A stretch of DNA of 64,000 nucleotides. It comes from Bacillota bacterium (GTDB lineage Bacteria; Bacillota_I; Bacilli_A; Erysipelotrichales; Erysipelotrichaceae). Each line of letters opens with the position of its first letter. The first letter of the stretch is position 1. Made by a program: the position numbers and the translations under genes. Below, in pieces: positions 1 through 8,585 of this stretch. The stretch spans positions 1-64,000 of the forward strand of contig JAEWFD010000038.1 in assembly GCA_023388995.1 (NCBI GenBank). Reading direction: 5' to 3'. The notes beneath the pieces were generated by a model. That model had not been told where the DNA came from. It made no database searches and saw only the letters and a list, made by a program, of their open reading frames with translations.

Positions 1-48
1 GACACATGGATTTTCAGTCCATTGCTCTACCAACTGAGCTACAGGGCC
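1..48 (-). tRNA. tRNA-Phe (GAA), 3' part cut by window edge
   Basis: Read on the minus strand, the 5' end GGCCCTG and D-arm are followed by an anticodon loop CTGAAAA (anticodon GAA). The T-arm and CCA end lie beyond base 1. It is the last visible gene of the tRNA cluster. Confidence 0.9.
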
Positions 49-49
49 A

Positions 50-126
<77 letters not shown>

Positions 127-151
127 ATATGTGATATTAATGATGTTAAGA

Positions 152-242
152 TGGCGGAGGAACTGGGATTCGAACCCAGGCGCCAGTTTCCCGACCTACC
201 GGTTTTCAAGACCGGACCCTTCAACCACTTGGGTATTCCTCC
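152..242 (-). tRNA. tRNA-Ser (UGA)
   Basis: 91 nt class II tRNA with a long variable arm. The anticodon loop CTTGAAA gives UGA, the acceptor is GGAGGAA, and CCA is encoded. Confidence 0.95.
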
Positions 243-252
243 ATACATCGAA

Positions 253-329
253 TGGTGGACCCTGTAGGACTCGAACCTACGACCAACCGGTTATGAGCCG
301 GCAGCTCTAACCAACTGAGCTAAGGGTCC
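253..329 (-). tRNA. tRNA with CAU anticodon, probably tRNA-Ile2 (lysidine-modified)
   Basis: 77 nt, loop CTCATAA, encoded CCA. It lacks the initiator C1:A72 mismatch. A separate elongator-type CAU tRNA lies at 363-439. The GGACCCTTAGCTC acceptor and D-arm resemble Bacillus tRNA-Ile2, whose C34 becomes lysidine. The identity is by family resemblance. Confidence 0.8.
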
Positions 330-362
330 AGATGTGTCATCTACCTGATCTCACAAATTAAA

Positions 363-439
363 TGGTAGCGGAAGTGGGACTCGAACCCACGACCTTTCGG
401 GTATGAACCGAACGCTATAGCCAACTAAGCTATCCCGCC
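363..439 (-). tRNA. elongator tRNA-Met (CAU)
   Basis: 77 nt, loop TTCATAC, acceptor GGCGGGA pairing with TTCCGCT (terminal G:U), encoded CCA. This matches the usual Bacillota elongator Met pattern. Confidence 0.9.
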
Positions 440-446
440 ATTTGAA

Positions 447-523
447 TGGTCGGGACGACAGGATTTGAACCTGCGACCCCCTGATCCCAAATCAGGTGCA
501 CTACCAAACTGTGCTACGTCCCG
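447..523 (-). tRNA. tRNA-Pro (UGG)
   Basis: 77 nt, acceptor CGGGACG, anticodon loop TTTGGGA (UGG), encoded CCA. Confidence 0.95.
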
Positions 524-545
524 TCTAATACAAATAAACTAAGAA

Positions 546-622
546 TGGCGCGCCCAGCAGAAATCGAATCCACAACCTTTTGATCCGTAGTCAAACGCTC
601 TATCCAATTGAGCTATGGGCGC
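546..622 (-). tRNA. tRNA-Arg (ACG)
   Basis: 77 nt, acceptor GCGCCCA, loop CTACGGA (ACG, normally edited to ICG), encoded CCA. It is the first gene of the minus-strand cluster. Confidence 0.95.
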
Positions 623-657
623 ATATTTTTTTTCGCGCTTCTGTTTAGCGCTCATTT

Positions 658-686
658 ATAATACCAAACATCAATCAAAAATGCAA
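658..686 (-). promoter_or_regulatory. Promoter of the tRNA cluster
   Basis: On the minus strand, -35 TTGCAT (681-686), a 17-bp spacer and -10 TATTAT (658-663) lie about 35 bp upstream of tRNA-Arg. Confidence 0.75.
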
Positions 687-953
687 CACAAATTTTCACT
701 TTTATGGAATATTTGAGGTATTTTATTTCTGTAAAAATCAGAACTCTCAGCGCAACACCATAGAAAGTAGGAAGGTTCAGGCTATCCTATAGATTCCAAC
801 CATTTCCAACTTCCTACTCTCTATCATATGCGTCTTGATAAACTTCATCACTACAATCACCTAGATGAAATGGCCAGCTTTTCATCACAAGTTTTTGCTG
901 TTATCTAATAGAATGAATACTGTCTATCATTGCTCTTTGCTACAGAAACACAA
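687..953. other. Intergenic stretch with one long-loop inverted repeat
   Basis: No coding signal is seen. GTAGGAAG (767-774) pairs with CTTCCTAC (810-817), with an inner GGTT/AACC. It lies downstream of nagA and could be its terminator, but there is no clear U-tract. Otherwise I see nothing here. Confidence 0.4.
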
Positions 954-2150
954 TCAATCGATTTTATAGCGATTGATAAACTCTTGATTAAACAACTCTG
1001 TATCTGCGAAACGGTCAAAAATCTTTCTGCCTTCCAAATACGTTTCCTGCACCTCAAAATTATCGTTGATAATCACAAAATCTGCATCTTTGCCAACTTC
1101 AATACTTCCTTTGTTTTCGGAAAACCCATATACCGTGCATGGATTCAGACTGCTGAACAAAACAACTTCATCCAACGGCATTCCCAGTTTCTGCACTAAA
1201 TTTTTCATTCCATACAGCACTGACTTGCTGCTGCCGGACAAACGTCCGCTTTTGCTGAGAACAAATCCCTCTGCTGTCACTTCAATGACACTGCGGTCTG
1301 ACTCAGCATCAATATCACGGCGATAGTAGCCAACCGGAGCACCTGCATATTGGACGTTATCAGAAACCATCATTATTTGATCATGCGGTTTTACTTTCAT
1401 CATAATCTGCACCATCGGCAATGAAACATGCAGTCCATCGCAAATAATCTCGCAGTACACTTCATCTCGCAATAGGCAAGCCCCTAGTGTTCCTACATCA
1501 CGATGATGAAGTCCTGTCATTACATTCCCTAAATGGGTAGCCACAGTGATTCCCAGATCGATTCCTTGATTTGCTTCTTCATAGTTGGCATTGGTATGGT
1601 AAATTGCCATTCGTACTCCATGCTCCAAAAAATAGGCAATTGCCTGCTCTGCACCATCCACCTCGGGGGCAATCGCAACCAGTTTTAATTTGCCTTTGCC
1701 ATTCTCGACCATTTGTCTGGCATATTCCATATCAACGCTGGGATATCCTAAATTAATACCCTTTTCACCAACCCGTGCACCCCAAGGACCTTCACTGTGA
1801 ATCCCTAAAATCTTAGCTCCCTCATATACTTCTTCCGCCATATCAGCAGCAAGACGAATACCTTCCAGTTCAAAGGTCGTCGGAAATACTCCTGTGACTC
1901 CCTCTGATGCCAAGCCTTTCAGATATAGTTTCATTTCTTCTTTGGTACAGCCAGGATCAACGCGGACTCCAAAGCCCCCATGATTATGAGTATCTAAAAT
2001 ACCCGGTATGATGCAATACTCATCATAGCGAAGTGCTCCTGCAATCGCTGCATCTGCGGGATAAAAGTTCTTGAATTTACCATCTTCAACCTCAATATAA
2101 CCTGCTTGACAGCCTTCCTTAGTATAAATGCGATTTGCATATAAAATCAT
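954..2150 (-). CDS. nagA: N-acetylglucosamine-6-phosphate deacetylase NagA
   Basis: Cytoplasmic amidohydrolase removing acetate from GlcNAc-6-P (or a related N-acetylhexosamine-6-P). The 398 aa match family length. The TIM-barrel metal and catalytic residues are recognisable: H55-x-H57 in DTHNHGG, E120 in HSEGP, H206 in ATHLGN, HH near 215, and the catalytic D264 in MVSDNV. The start ATG is preceded by AGGAGG at good spacing. It is the last gene of a minus-strand run behind a ChbG-like deacetylase and a mannose-family PTS, which suggests it processes the sugar that system imports. NagB, the next enzyme, is not here but at 36509-37243. Function is confident; the exact epimer (GlcNAc or GalNAc) is not. 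Confidence 0.92.
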   Translation of the reverse strand: MILYANRIYTKEGCQAGYIEVEDGKFKNFYPADAAIAGALRYDEYCIIPGILDTHNHGGFGVRVDPGCTKEEMKLYLKGLASEGVTGVFPTTFELEGIRLAADMAEEVYEGAKILGIHSEGPWGARVGEKGINLGYPSVDMEYARQMVENGKGKLKLVAIAPEVDGAEQAIAYFLEHGVRMAIYHTNANYEEANQGIDLGITVATHLGNVMTGLHHRDVGTLGACLLRDEVYCEIICDGLHVSLPMVQIMMKVKPHDQIMMVSDNVQYAGAPVGYYRRDIDAESDRSVIEVTAEGFVLSKSGRLSGSSKSVLYGMKNLVQKLGMPLDEVVLFSSLNPCTVYGFSENKGSIEVGKDADFVIINDNFEVQETYLEGRKIFDRFADTELFNQEFINRYKID

Positions 2151-2174
2151 TGTGATACCTCCTATTGTTTCTTA

Positions 2175-2936
2175 TCATTGCAAATCTGTATGACAAATTA
2201 GCTGAATATTCTGTTGTCCGATCCAGCTCTTCAATGTTTCGCTTGTTACAAACTCTAAATCTTTTGCACGATCTTCAGTCAAACTGGATATCGCATAGAT
2301 GCGGCAGTCCAACCATCCCGGGTGCAATATGAGCATTTGCGTCTCTTCCATTTGCCTCCCTGCAATCTGCTGGAGATATGCTTCAAGTGTACGCTCTTCT
2401 TGGTACCATTCATAGATAGATGGACATTTCCCAATTTGCACGCCTGTATTGGTGCAGCCATTTTTTTGTATGCAAACAATACCAAGTTCCGTCGCCACTT
2501 GTACTAACACCTCTTGTAACGTTTCTGAAGATACTGCATGAGAATCTATATAGGAAGGATTTTTACCAGCTAGTTTTTGAAACAACCGTACTTGCGCCCA
2601 TACTTCAGCAGCAATTTCGGCACGATTGGTTAACACTTGATCTATTTTTCCTTCTTTCAGCAAAGTTCTATAATAGCTGGAAGAGTGGAATAGTCCGTCA
2701 GTTCCTACCAAAGAAGGAAGCATATTCTCATATGCCGGTTTTCCCAGCACTAAATTCACATGCAATCCAAGACAGATATCAGGATATTCCTGGACCCGCT
2801 TCATTGCCCGGACACTATCTTCACAATTAATCATAATTCCGACACTTTTTACTAAACCATATTGATGTGCATATAAGATACCTTCGCTGATGGCCGGCGT
2901 TAAACCAAAGTCATCTGCTCTAATTAATAATTTCAT
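2175..2936 (-). CDS. ChbG/HpnK (YdjC) family carbohydrate deacetylase
   Basis: 253 aa. The family removes an N-acetyl group from chitooligosaccharides or their phosphates. The signature begins with the RADDFG motif (D8, D9), then GLHVNL (H59) and an IDSH motif near residue 132, consistent with the metal-binding site. The longer frame would start at 2954, but the ATG at 2936 has GGAGG upstream and overlaps the previous stop as ATGA, indicating translational coupling. Its position between a PTS operon and nagA suggests deacetylation of an imported phosphorylated N-acetyl disaccharide. Confidence in the family is high; the substrate is inferred. Confidence 0.85.
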   Translation of the reverse strand: MKLLIRADDFGLTPAISEGILYAHQYGLVKSVGIMINCEDSVRAMKRVQEYPDICLGLHVNLVLGKPAYENMLPSLVGTDGLFHSSSYYRTLLKEGKIDQVLTNRAEIAAEVWAQVRLFQKLAGKNPSYIDSHAVSSETLQEVLVQVATELGIVCIQKNGCTNTGVQIGKCPSIYEWYQEERTLEAYLQQIAGRQMEETQMLILHPGWLDCRIYAISSLTEDRAKDLEFVTSETLKSWIGQQNIQLICHTDLQ

Positions 2937-3847
2937 AGTTCCTCCTTCAACCATATATGAAGAGTTTCATATAAGATTCTTAGTGCTTCCCACTGTATCT
3001 TTGCATCTTGATTGGTTTTGATATTGGGGATTGTCATATTATTCCGCTGCACAAAATCCAAGCGGATAAAGTTTTCTGGCATGTCGGCATCTTCCAGCAC
3101 CACGACAGTTTGCTCACCTAATTGTTTCTGTAGGCGCTGTATCAACCTTTGCATCCTCTGATCCGCACGGCAACGGATGATCAAGGTATCTCCTACCGCA
3201 ACATGACCTATCTCAACAATCGGTGAGGTACGATTTTTCTTTCGCACAATCTGCAGCAAACGTTCTTTTTCTTGCTGCACTCGCCCATCATATCCCAACA
3301 ATGCAATGTCTTTTAACTCCTGCATCAAACCATATGCAACTGCAATTGCTGCACTGCTATCATTAAAATTGACCATATTGTCAATTCCGCTGATGCACAT
3401 GCAAGCAGCCAGCCATAAAAAAGCCGTCAGCAGAACTATCAGCCAGCTCGCAAGCGGCACGCTGCCTTGCTGCCAAGCCCATAGCATACCTAAAGACAAT
3501 CCGAAGACAAGAAGCGCAACTGCGCTATGTAGCACAGCATCTTGCTTTTCCAGTTTTTCATTGAATGACTCATCCAATAACCGATATGGGGTTTTAATCC
3601 AGGTACTTGCTGAAGTCGCATATTGTATAAGAAGAACAGCCGAAGCGTCTTCGACTGTTCCCACAGATAACATAACCTTTTTCAGCAGCCCGTATTTTTT
3701 GATATTGAATTTCGTTTCTTTTGCAGCCGCAAACAATTGTCTTGTTTCGCTGAAGAACTGCATTTGCTGGCGCAAACTGCGCCGCCTGCTAAGTACCAAG
3801 CCAAACTTTGTCAGCAATTGTTCTACTTGCTCAAAATCGTGTTTCAT
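2933..3847 (-). CDS. Unknown membrane protein in the PTS operon
   Basis: 304 aa, not recognised. The first 100 residues are basic and soluble, then two adjacent hydrophobic segments (about 108-126 and 131-151) form a hairpin, followed by a C-terminal domain of about 150 residues with a charged helix and beta-rich stretches. A segment around 155-180 (N-x-D-S-S-A-A-I) faintly recalls the DNxSG region of M28 peptidases, but the metal ligands of that family are not evident. It starts one base from the IID stop (3848) and overlaps the ChbG-like gene by 4 bp, so it is firmly inside the operon. Function unknown; a transporter accessory or membrane-linked enzyme is possible. Confidence 0.75.
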   Translation of the reverse strand: MKHDFEQVEQLLTKFGLVLSRRRSLRQQMQFFSETRQLFAAAKETKFNIKKYGLLKKVMLSVGTVEDASAVLLIQYATSASTWIKTPYRLLDESFNEKLEKQDAVLHSAVALLVFGLSLGMLWAWQQGSVPLASWLIVLLTAFLWLAACMCISGIDNMVNFNDSSAAIAVAYGLMQELKDIALLGYDGRVQQEKERLLQIVRKKNRTSPIVEIGHVAVGDTLIIRCRADQRMQRLIQRLQKQLGEQTVVVLEDADMPENFIRLDFVQRNNMTIPNIKTNQDAKIQWEALRILYETLHIWLKEEL

Positions 3848-4663
3848 CTAAAAGAAGCCAACCAGTGACAAAACAACACTAATAACTAAAATTGCTAGAA
3901 TCAAGGTAATTGGCTTGCTGCCTTTCTTGATCAATTTCATCAATCCAAATACCAGTACAATGGACAATAAACCTGGCATAATAGATTCCAAAACATCATT
4001 CAATGCAACCGCCGCACCACCGATATTCAGCGTCAACGCCAATGGCACTTTAACTGTTGTTGCCACCATGGCACCGACCATCGTCAAGCCCACAATCGCA
4101 GATGACTTCGTGAGTGATTCAATCAATCCTGATTCAAAGACATTGTCAATGAATGATGTTGTTGCACTGTATCCTAACTGCAGCAAATACCATCTCGCTG
4201 CCACCTGTGATCCACCGTACAAAAATACAAACAACAATGGTCCGAAGAAATTCCCCTGAGTCGCAAAGCCGATCGCAATCCCGGCAATAATAACGCGCAA
4301 TGTATTGAAGAAGAAAGCATCACCAATCCCTGCAGTAGGTCCCATCAATGCTACTTTCAAGCTCTCTATCGTATCATCTGTCACAGTATGCTTCGTCATT
4401 TTTTCTTTTTCCAATGCATATGTAAGTCCTGCAATCAGCGCAAACATAACTGCATGGGTATTAAAGAAGCCATTGTGGCGCTTCAACGCCTGACGACGTT
4501 CTTCTTCATTGTCATATAATTCGTTAATTGCAGGTTCCATGGTTGCCGCAAAGGCATTCCCTTCCATTTTTACTTGGTTAAATCCTGCGAATACCAATCC
4601 GGAATTCCAAAACATACTTCGCAGCGTCTTTCGTTCTGCTGCATTAAATTTTGTATTAGCCAT
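3848..4663 (-). CDS. PTS mannose/fructose/sorbose-family IID component
   Basis: 271 aa inner-membrane protein of the IIC-IID translocation complex. It has the family's N-terminal RSMFWNSGLVFAGFNQ-type segment, followed by GPTAGIGDAFFFNTLR and hydrophobic helices at the C-terminus. The start ATG overlaps the IIC stop as TAATG. With IIA, IIB and IIC immediately upstream it completes a four-subunit transporter; neighbours NagA and ChbG-like suggest an amino-sugar substrate (AgaD-like), but the sequence alone does not fix specificity. Confidence 0.93.
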   Translation of the reverse strand: MANTKFNAAERKTLRSMFWNSGLVFAGFNQVKMEGNAFAATMEPAINELYDNEEERRQALKRHNGFFNTHAVMFALIAGLTYALEKEKMTKHTVTDDTIESLKVALMGPTAGIGDAFFFNTLRVIIAGIAIGFATQGNFFGPLLFVFLYGGSQVAARWYLLQLGYSATTSFIDNVFESGLIESLTKSSAIVGLTMVGAMVATTVKVPLALTLNIGGAAVALNDVLESIMPGLLSIVLVFGLMKLIKKGSKPITLILAILVISVVLSLVGFF

Positions 4664-5460
4664 TAGAAGAAATCCTCCTCTTCTTGAGTTGCTCCTGCAA
4701 TTCTGCCAGCAGCCAACTGTCTGATTTCCATCAATTTCTTATCATTATAGAAATACACAACAGCAACAACGAGTGCCAATAAGGCAATTGCAAGCGTTGG
4801 CAGCTGCAAATATTTTGCCAGAATGAAACCAAAGATGAAGAAAATGCCAACTTCCTTATTCCAAATCATACTAAGCAAAATGGCAAATCCAACTCCTGTC
4901 ATCATACCGCTTGCCGCCTTTAAACCGGACATAACATTCGGCGGCAAAATTGCAAATACACTCTGCAAACCTTCTACACCAAATGCCACCGATAAGAAGA
5001 CAATGATTAACCAATGAAGGCGGTCAACAATCACCGCAAAGAGAACTAGCTGAATTCTAAATGCCCGCATATTCCCCGAAGCTGCTAAATTTTCCCAATG
5101 CTGAGAGAAAGAAGCTAATACCGGTTTATATAATTCATTGGCAACCGACATCAAAGTTCCAATTGGCAGTGCCATTGCAATACCTGCTTCCATGGGTGTT
5201 CCTGAAATAATGGTATATGCAACAGGAATAATCGTACCTGTCATTGCATCAGATGGAATGGATCCGCCAATTGGCGACATTCCCATAAAAATAGCCTCTA
5301 ATGCTCCTCCCATAATAATCCCTGTGCGCAAGTCTCCTAATACCAATCCTGTAATTGTTCCGGCAACCAAAGGACGGCCAAAGGTTTGCCAGGACATTAA
5401 ACGGTCAACACCAACACAAATCAAGAATGCCAGTGAGACTAAACATGCTTGTATAATCAT
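4663..5460 (-). CDS. PTS mannose/fructose/sorbose-family IIC component
   Basis: 265 aa polytopic membrane permease subunit. The start is the ATG at 5460 (AAAGGAA upstream); the longer frame to 5556 would run into the IIB gene and is rejected. Family features include the GRPLVAGTITGLVLGD segment near the N-terminus and GGALEAIFMG. It lies 20 bp behind IIB and overlaps IID by one base. Specificity is not readable, but the gene context favours an N-acetylated or amino sugar. Confidence 0.93.
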   Translation of the reverse strand: MIIQACLVSLAFLICVGVDRLMSWQTFGRPLVAGTITGLVLGDLRTGIIMGGALEAIFMGMSPIGGSIPSDAMTGTIIPVAYTIISGTPMEAGIAMALPIGTLMSVANELYKPVLASFSQHWENLAASGNMRAFRIQLVLFAVIVDRLHWLIIVFLSVAFGVEGLQSVFAILPPNVMSGLKAASGMMTGVGFAILLSMIWNKEVGIFFIFGFILAKYLQLPTLAIALLALVVAVVYFYNDKKLMEIRQLAAGRIAGATQEEEDFF

Positions 5461-5479
5461 CGTAATGATTCCTTTCTTT

Positions 5480-5971
5480 TTATTTGAATACAACGTCCAG
5501 ACTGACAGCCGTGTCTTCCGGTATCGTCTGGTAGTAAATACTGATGCCGGTAGCAATCAATTTTTTGAATGCCGCTACTTCGCTTTCATCACAATAGATA
5601 TTCAGTGCATATGACTTGCGCGGCTGATTAGGCTTCTCTGCCGCAACACGGCCATAGTTACCAACATTGATCTTATCAACACCGCTGATGCTCTTCACTA
5701 ATTCCAGTGCATCTTCCGGCGAATCAACCAGTACCAGCATTTGCAAGGGTTCACTTCTTGGATCATGAATCAACGCTGCAGCTTCTTCAATTCCTTTAAT
5801 TGCTACTTTTACACCGGCTGGAGCAGCCATTTTCAGTGATTTTTGAATTAACACATTGTTTGCAGCTGCCTGATTAGCAACTACAATGTGGGTAATATTC
5901 AGATGGCGCGACCACTTGATCGCGATCTGTCCATGGATGAGCCGTTCATCAATGCGAAATAATTTGATCAT
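5480..5971 (-). CDS. PTS mannose/fructose/sorbose-family IIB component
   Basis: 163 aa cytoplasmic phosphocarrier. The motif IDERLIHGQI carries the phosphorylated histidine (H14), which accepts phosphate from IIA and passes it to the incoming sugar. The length fits a stand-alone IIB. It follows IIA after a 14-bp gap and has a Shine-Dalgarno site. Confidence 0.95.
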   Translation of the reverse strand: MIKLFRIDERLIHGQIAIKWSRHLNITHIVVANQAAANNVLIQKSLKMAAPAGVKVAIKGIEEAAALIHDPRSEPLQMLVLVDSPEDALELVKSISGVDKINVGNYGRVAAEKPNQPRKSYALNIYCDESEVAAFKKLIATGISIYYQTIPEDTAVSLDVVFK

Positions 5972-5985
5972 GTTATTTACCTTTC

Positions 5986-6396
5986 CTAAAAGAACTCTTC
6001 TGTTTCTTCATTTGTTTCACTGAGTATCAGCTGCATCGCCTTTTGTGCTTCTTGAATCAGCAGATTTAATGAATCCTTATCCCAATAACGAGAAGGATCA
6101 GCCGCTAATTCCAGCAACAATGGCAAATTGATGCCTGAGATCAAGAATACATTGCTGCGGCTTAAATAGCTGATGAGTTTCTGGTTCACGCTGCCACCTA
6201 AAAAGTCAGACATTAAAATAATTTGTTCTGCATCTTCCGTGGTTTCCATTACTGCTTCAATTTCATTCCAAACATTGCGTTCATCCACATACGCATCAAC
6301 AGCCACCACATGTGCTGCATCCGGAAAAAACAGATCAATTGAGCTTTTCATTCCACTCGCCATTCTGCCATGTGTCACAATCACTAACTTACTCAT
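5986..6396 (-). CDS. PTS mannose-family IIA component
   Basis: 136 aa cytoplasmic phosphocarrier. The N-terminus KLVIVTHGRMASG carries H9, which is phosphorylated by HPr. A DFLGGS segment typical of the fold is near residue 64. It is the first gene of the PTS operon, preceded by GGAGG and by a promoter region with two identical palindromes (6431-6470). Confidence 0.95.
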   Translation of the reverse strand: MSKLVIVTHGRMASGMKSSIDLFFPDAAHVVAVDAYVDERNVWNEIEAVMETTEDAEQIILMSDFLGGSVNQKLISYLSRSNVFLISGINLPLLLELAADPSRYWDKDSLNLLIQEAQKAMQLILSETNEETEEFF

Positions 6397-6430
6397 AAAC
6401 TCCTCCTTCTTTTACGATATATCATAAATA

Positions 6431-6470
6431 AAAGCGCTTTACCAAATTATAGCGTATCATAAAGCGCTTT
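6431..6470 (-). promoter_or_regulatory. PTS operon promoter with two AAAGCGCTTT palindromes
   Basis: Identical palindromes AAAGCGCTTT lie at 6431-6440 and 6461-6470, exactly 30 bp apart. A minus-strand -10 TATAAT (6446-6451) sits between them. No good -35 is seen; the upstream palindrome occupies that place. The core equals the centre of the CcpA cre box, so these may be cre sites or sites for the adjacent PRD regulator. The two copies could also pair as a hairpin behind the regulator gene. Confidence 0.6.
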
Positions 6471-6489
6471 ATTTTTTTTTATTGCACGA

Positions 6490-8427
6490 TCACTCGGGCA
6501 AGCTATTGTGATACATACAATTGATTACATCATTTTGATCCAATTGTTCTAGTTTCCCAATTTGCTCTGTGAAGTACGATTTATTTAATATTTGATCACA
6601 GATTATATTAATAATCAAAGCGACCTCTTGATTCAGTGTCTGCGGCAAATGACAGCGAATAATCTTTTTTACTTTTCGGGAATTATAATAGCAGGTCTTC
6701 TCCAGCAAGTACAATTCCACAAATGCCTTTTGGTCCGTTCCATGAAGCGAATAATCAATATAAGCATCTTTGATGTGCAAGTCTTTTGGTATGCAGCTAG
6801 TTTGCTTGGTTTTCCCAATCACACTAATTTGCGGCCTTTCCGTTTCTTCGCGGTAAATCCTGAGGGGCAGCGGATCGAACCAACTCTCCATAATGCTCTT
6901 TAAAGAAGCATTTTCAAAATGCTGGCGCAGCAACCGATAATCCTGCGTCTCTAAGTATCGTGAAATACGAATGTGAGGGATTGTATATTGATAAACATAT
7001 TCTTCAAAATCATGCACAACAAAATCGATACCTGAAACATCAATCATGGAGCGGACACGGAATAATTCCGTAGTGCGCAGACTAGCAAACATGGATTCTC
7101 CGAAGAATTCTTTAATTTGCTTTGTCATAAAGGCAGCAGAATGTGATCCAAAACGACTGCACACCACAACATGCATGGGTTTGATGACAGTATTTTCATG
7201 CAAGAACAACGAGTCGAAAAATTGCGCAAAATACAACTTGTCATATTGGGTAAATTGATAGGAACTATAACTTGCGATAGCTTGCAATGCTAGCTGGGAA
7301 CAAATCAGATATCCTGCCCGCTGCAGCAACGGGTGATTTTCCACAAACATACCAATTAAATCCAAATGAATTTGCTTCGCATAGATTTGCTTGAATAACA
7401 GCGGGACCGATATGGCTTCCAGCACTTGCTTTTGCTGCTCATCAATTGCATAGCCAAATGATGCAGAAAGATATCTGCACAAATGTTGTTTCACTGTTTT
7501 GGCAAATACCAATTCTTGATCCGAGAAAATGGCAAAGGATAATTGGGTACTATCCAAGCTCATCAACAAGAGCACTTGAAATGCACTCCGTTCCGCGATG
7601 CTGATAGAAACTTGAAATTTCGCCGCAATCATATCCAGAATATAGTTTGTAAAAGAATAGTAATGGTTATTCCGCAATGCACAATGGTCTGTAATATTCT
7701 CCGACAGCAAAAAACCCTCTTTGATTCTCATGATTGTAACCATCAAATATTTTGCCAGACGATGGGAAAAGGTATCAATGATGGGGATTTCATGTTGAAT
7801 CAAAGCATCCAGCAAAATACGCCGAATAGAATAAATTTCTGCTGACTTGTTTCCGATGATATCAAAAAATAATTCATTGTCACGAAACTCCGTATATTTG
7901 TGATAGTGAATCCCATGATGCTCTACGATAGACAAGCGGATATCAAGTTCTTCGCCGGTTACTTGATACCCTTTGCCATGCAGATTCTCAATCTTTAAAT
8001 GACTTGATTTCAATAATTCATTTGCATGCATCAGCCCTTTATATACACTGCTGGCAGACAGAAACAGGTCATCTTCCAGTGTTTTGGTTGTAATAGGTCG
8101 TTTCGAAAGAATGATTCTGCGAATGATCGACCTGCCTTTTGAGTGCTTAATTAATCGTACGTAGTTGTAATAATTATATAAAATGGATAATTCTTCGAGG
8201 GTTTTCCGATATAGTTTTAAATTGGTTATTTGGATGCGATATCCTGAACCACTTTTGGATTCAATTTCAATGCCACACTCAGCTTGTACATCTTTTAATG
8301 CAGCAATAGTTGTTTTTATTGTCCGTTCACTTAAATTCATGGTATGCGCTAATTCCTTGGAAGTAATCGTCTGTTTTTCATTCAAAAGCAAGTACAAAAC
8401 CAATTGCTCCCGTCGTGATAGTTTCAT
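6490..8427 (-). CDS. BglG/MtlR-type PRD transcriptional regulator of the PTS operon
   Basis: 645 aa, likely DNA-binding activator controlled by PTS phosphorylation. An N-terminal HTH_11 is at about 5-60, a second Mga-like HTH near 85-150, PRD domains at about 185-285 and 290-395, and an EIIB-like segment starting VVVCSRFGS near 430 with a cysteine. The C-terminal part is divergent and I do not see a clear EIIA histidine motif. The start at 8427 is chosen because AGGAGG lies 8 nt upstream; the ATG at 8433 is only 2 nt from it. It sits just upstream of the PTS genes on the same strand, so it is the probable regulator of that operon. Confidence 0.85.
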   Translation of the reverse strand: MKLSRREQLVLYLLLNEKQTITSKELAHTMNLSERTIKTTIAALKDVQAECGIEIESKSGSGYRIQITNLKLYRKTLEELSILYNYYNYVRLIKHSKGRSIIRRIILSKRPITTKTLEDDLFLSASSVYKGLMHANELLKSSHLKIENLHGKGYQVTGEELDIRLSIVEHHGIHYHKYTEFRDNELFFDIIGNKSAEIYSIRRILLDALIQHEIPIIDTFSHRLAKYLMVTIMRIKEGFLLSENITDHCALRNNHYYSFTNYILDMIAAKFQVSISIAERSAFQVLLLMSLDSTQLSFAIFSDQELVFAKTVKQHLCRYLSASFGYAIDEQQKQVLEAISVPLLFKQIYAKQIHLDLIGMFVENHPLLQRAGYLICSQLALQAIASYSSYQFTQYDKLYFAQFFDSLFLHENTVIKPMHVVVCSRFGSHSAAFMTKQIKEFFGESMFASLRTTELFRVRSMIDVSGIDFVVHDFEEYVYQYTIPHIRISRYLETQDYRLLRQHFENASLKSIMESWFDPLPLRIYREETERPQISVIGKTKQTSCIPKDLHIKDAYIDYSLHGTDQKAFVELYLLEKTCYYNSRKVKKIIRCHLPQTLNQEVALIINIICDQILNKSYFTEQIGKLEQLDQNDVINCMYHNSLPE

Positions 8428-8529
8428 AAACATCGCCTCCTACTTCTTCATTAGAACGCATTCGCTTGCATTTTGTCAATCAATTTAGTGTTCCCGCATA
8501 CCTTAACTTCTCTTTTTATGTTTCACGAT

Positions 8530-8562
8530 AAAAAAGGAGCTAGCTTTGATATAGCAGCTCCC
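8530..8562 (-). terminator. Rho-independent terminator after the ferritin-like gene
   Basis: GGAGCT (8536-8541) pairs with AGCTCC (8556-8561), followed on the minus strand by TTTTTT. Confidence 0.8.
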
Positions 8563-8585
8563 TTCAAATATATGACATGCAATCA

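Noticed and set aside
253..329. A second elongator tRNA-Met
   Set aside because: The elongator-type tRNA is at 363-439; the acceptor and D-arm here fit Ile2, where C34 is turned to lysidine.
3306..3851. A 181-codon plus-strand open frame
   Set aside because: It is a shadow of the minus-strand PTS-operon gene 2933-3847: no Shine-Dalgarno, low-complexity composition, and no resemblance to any family.
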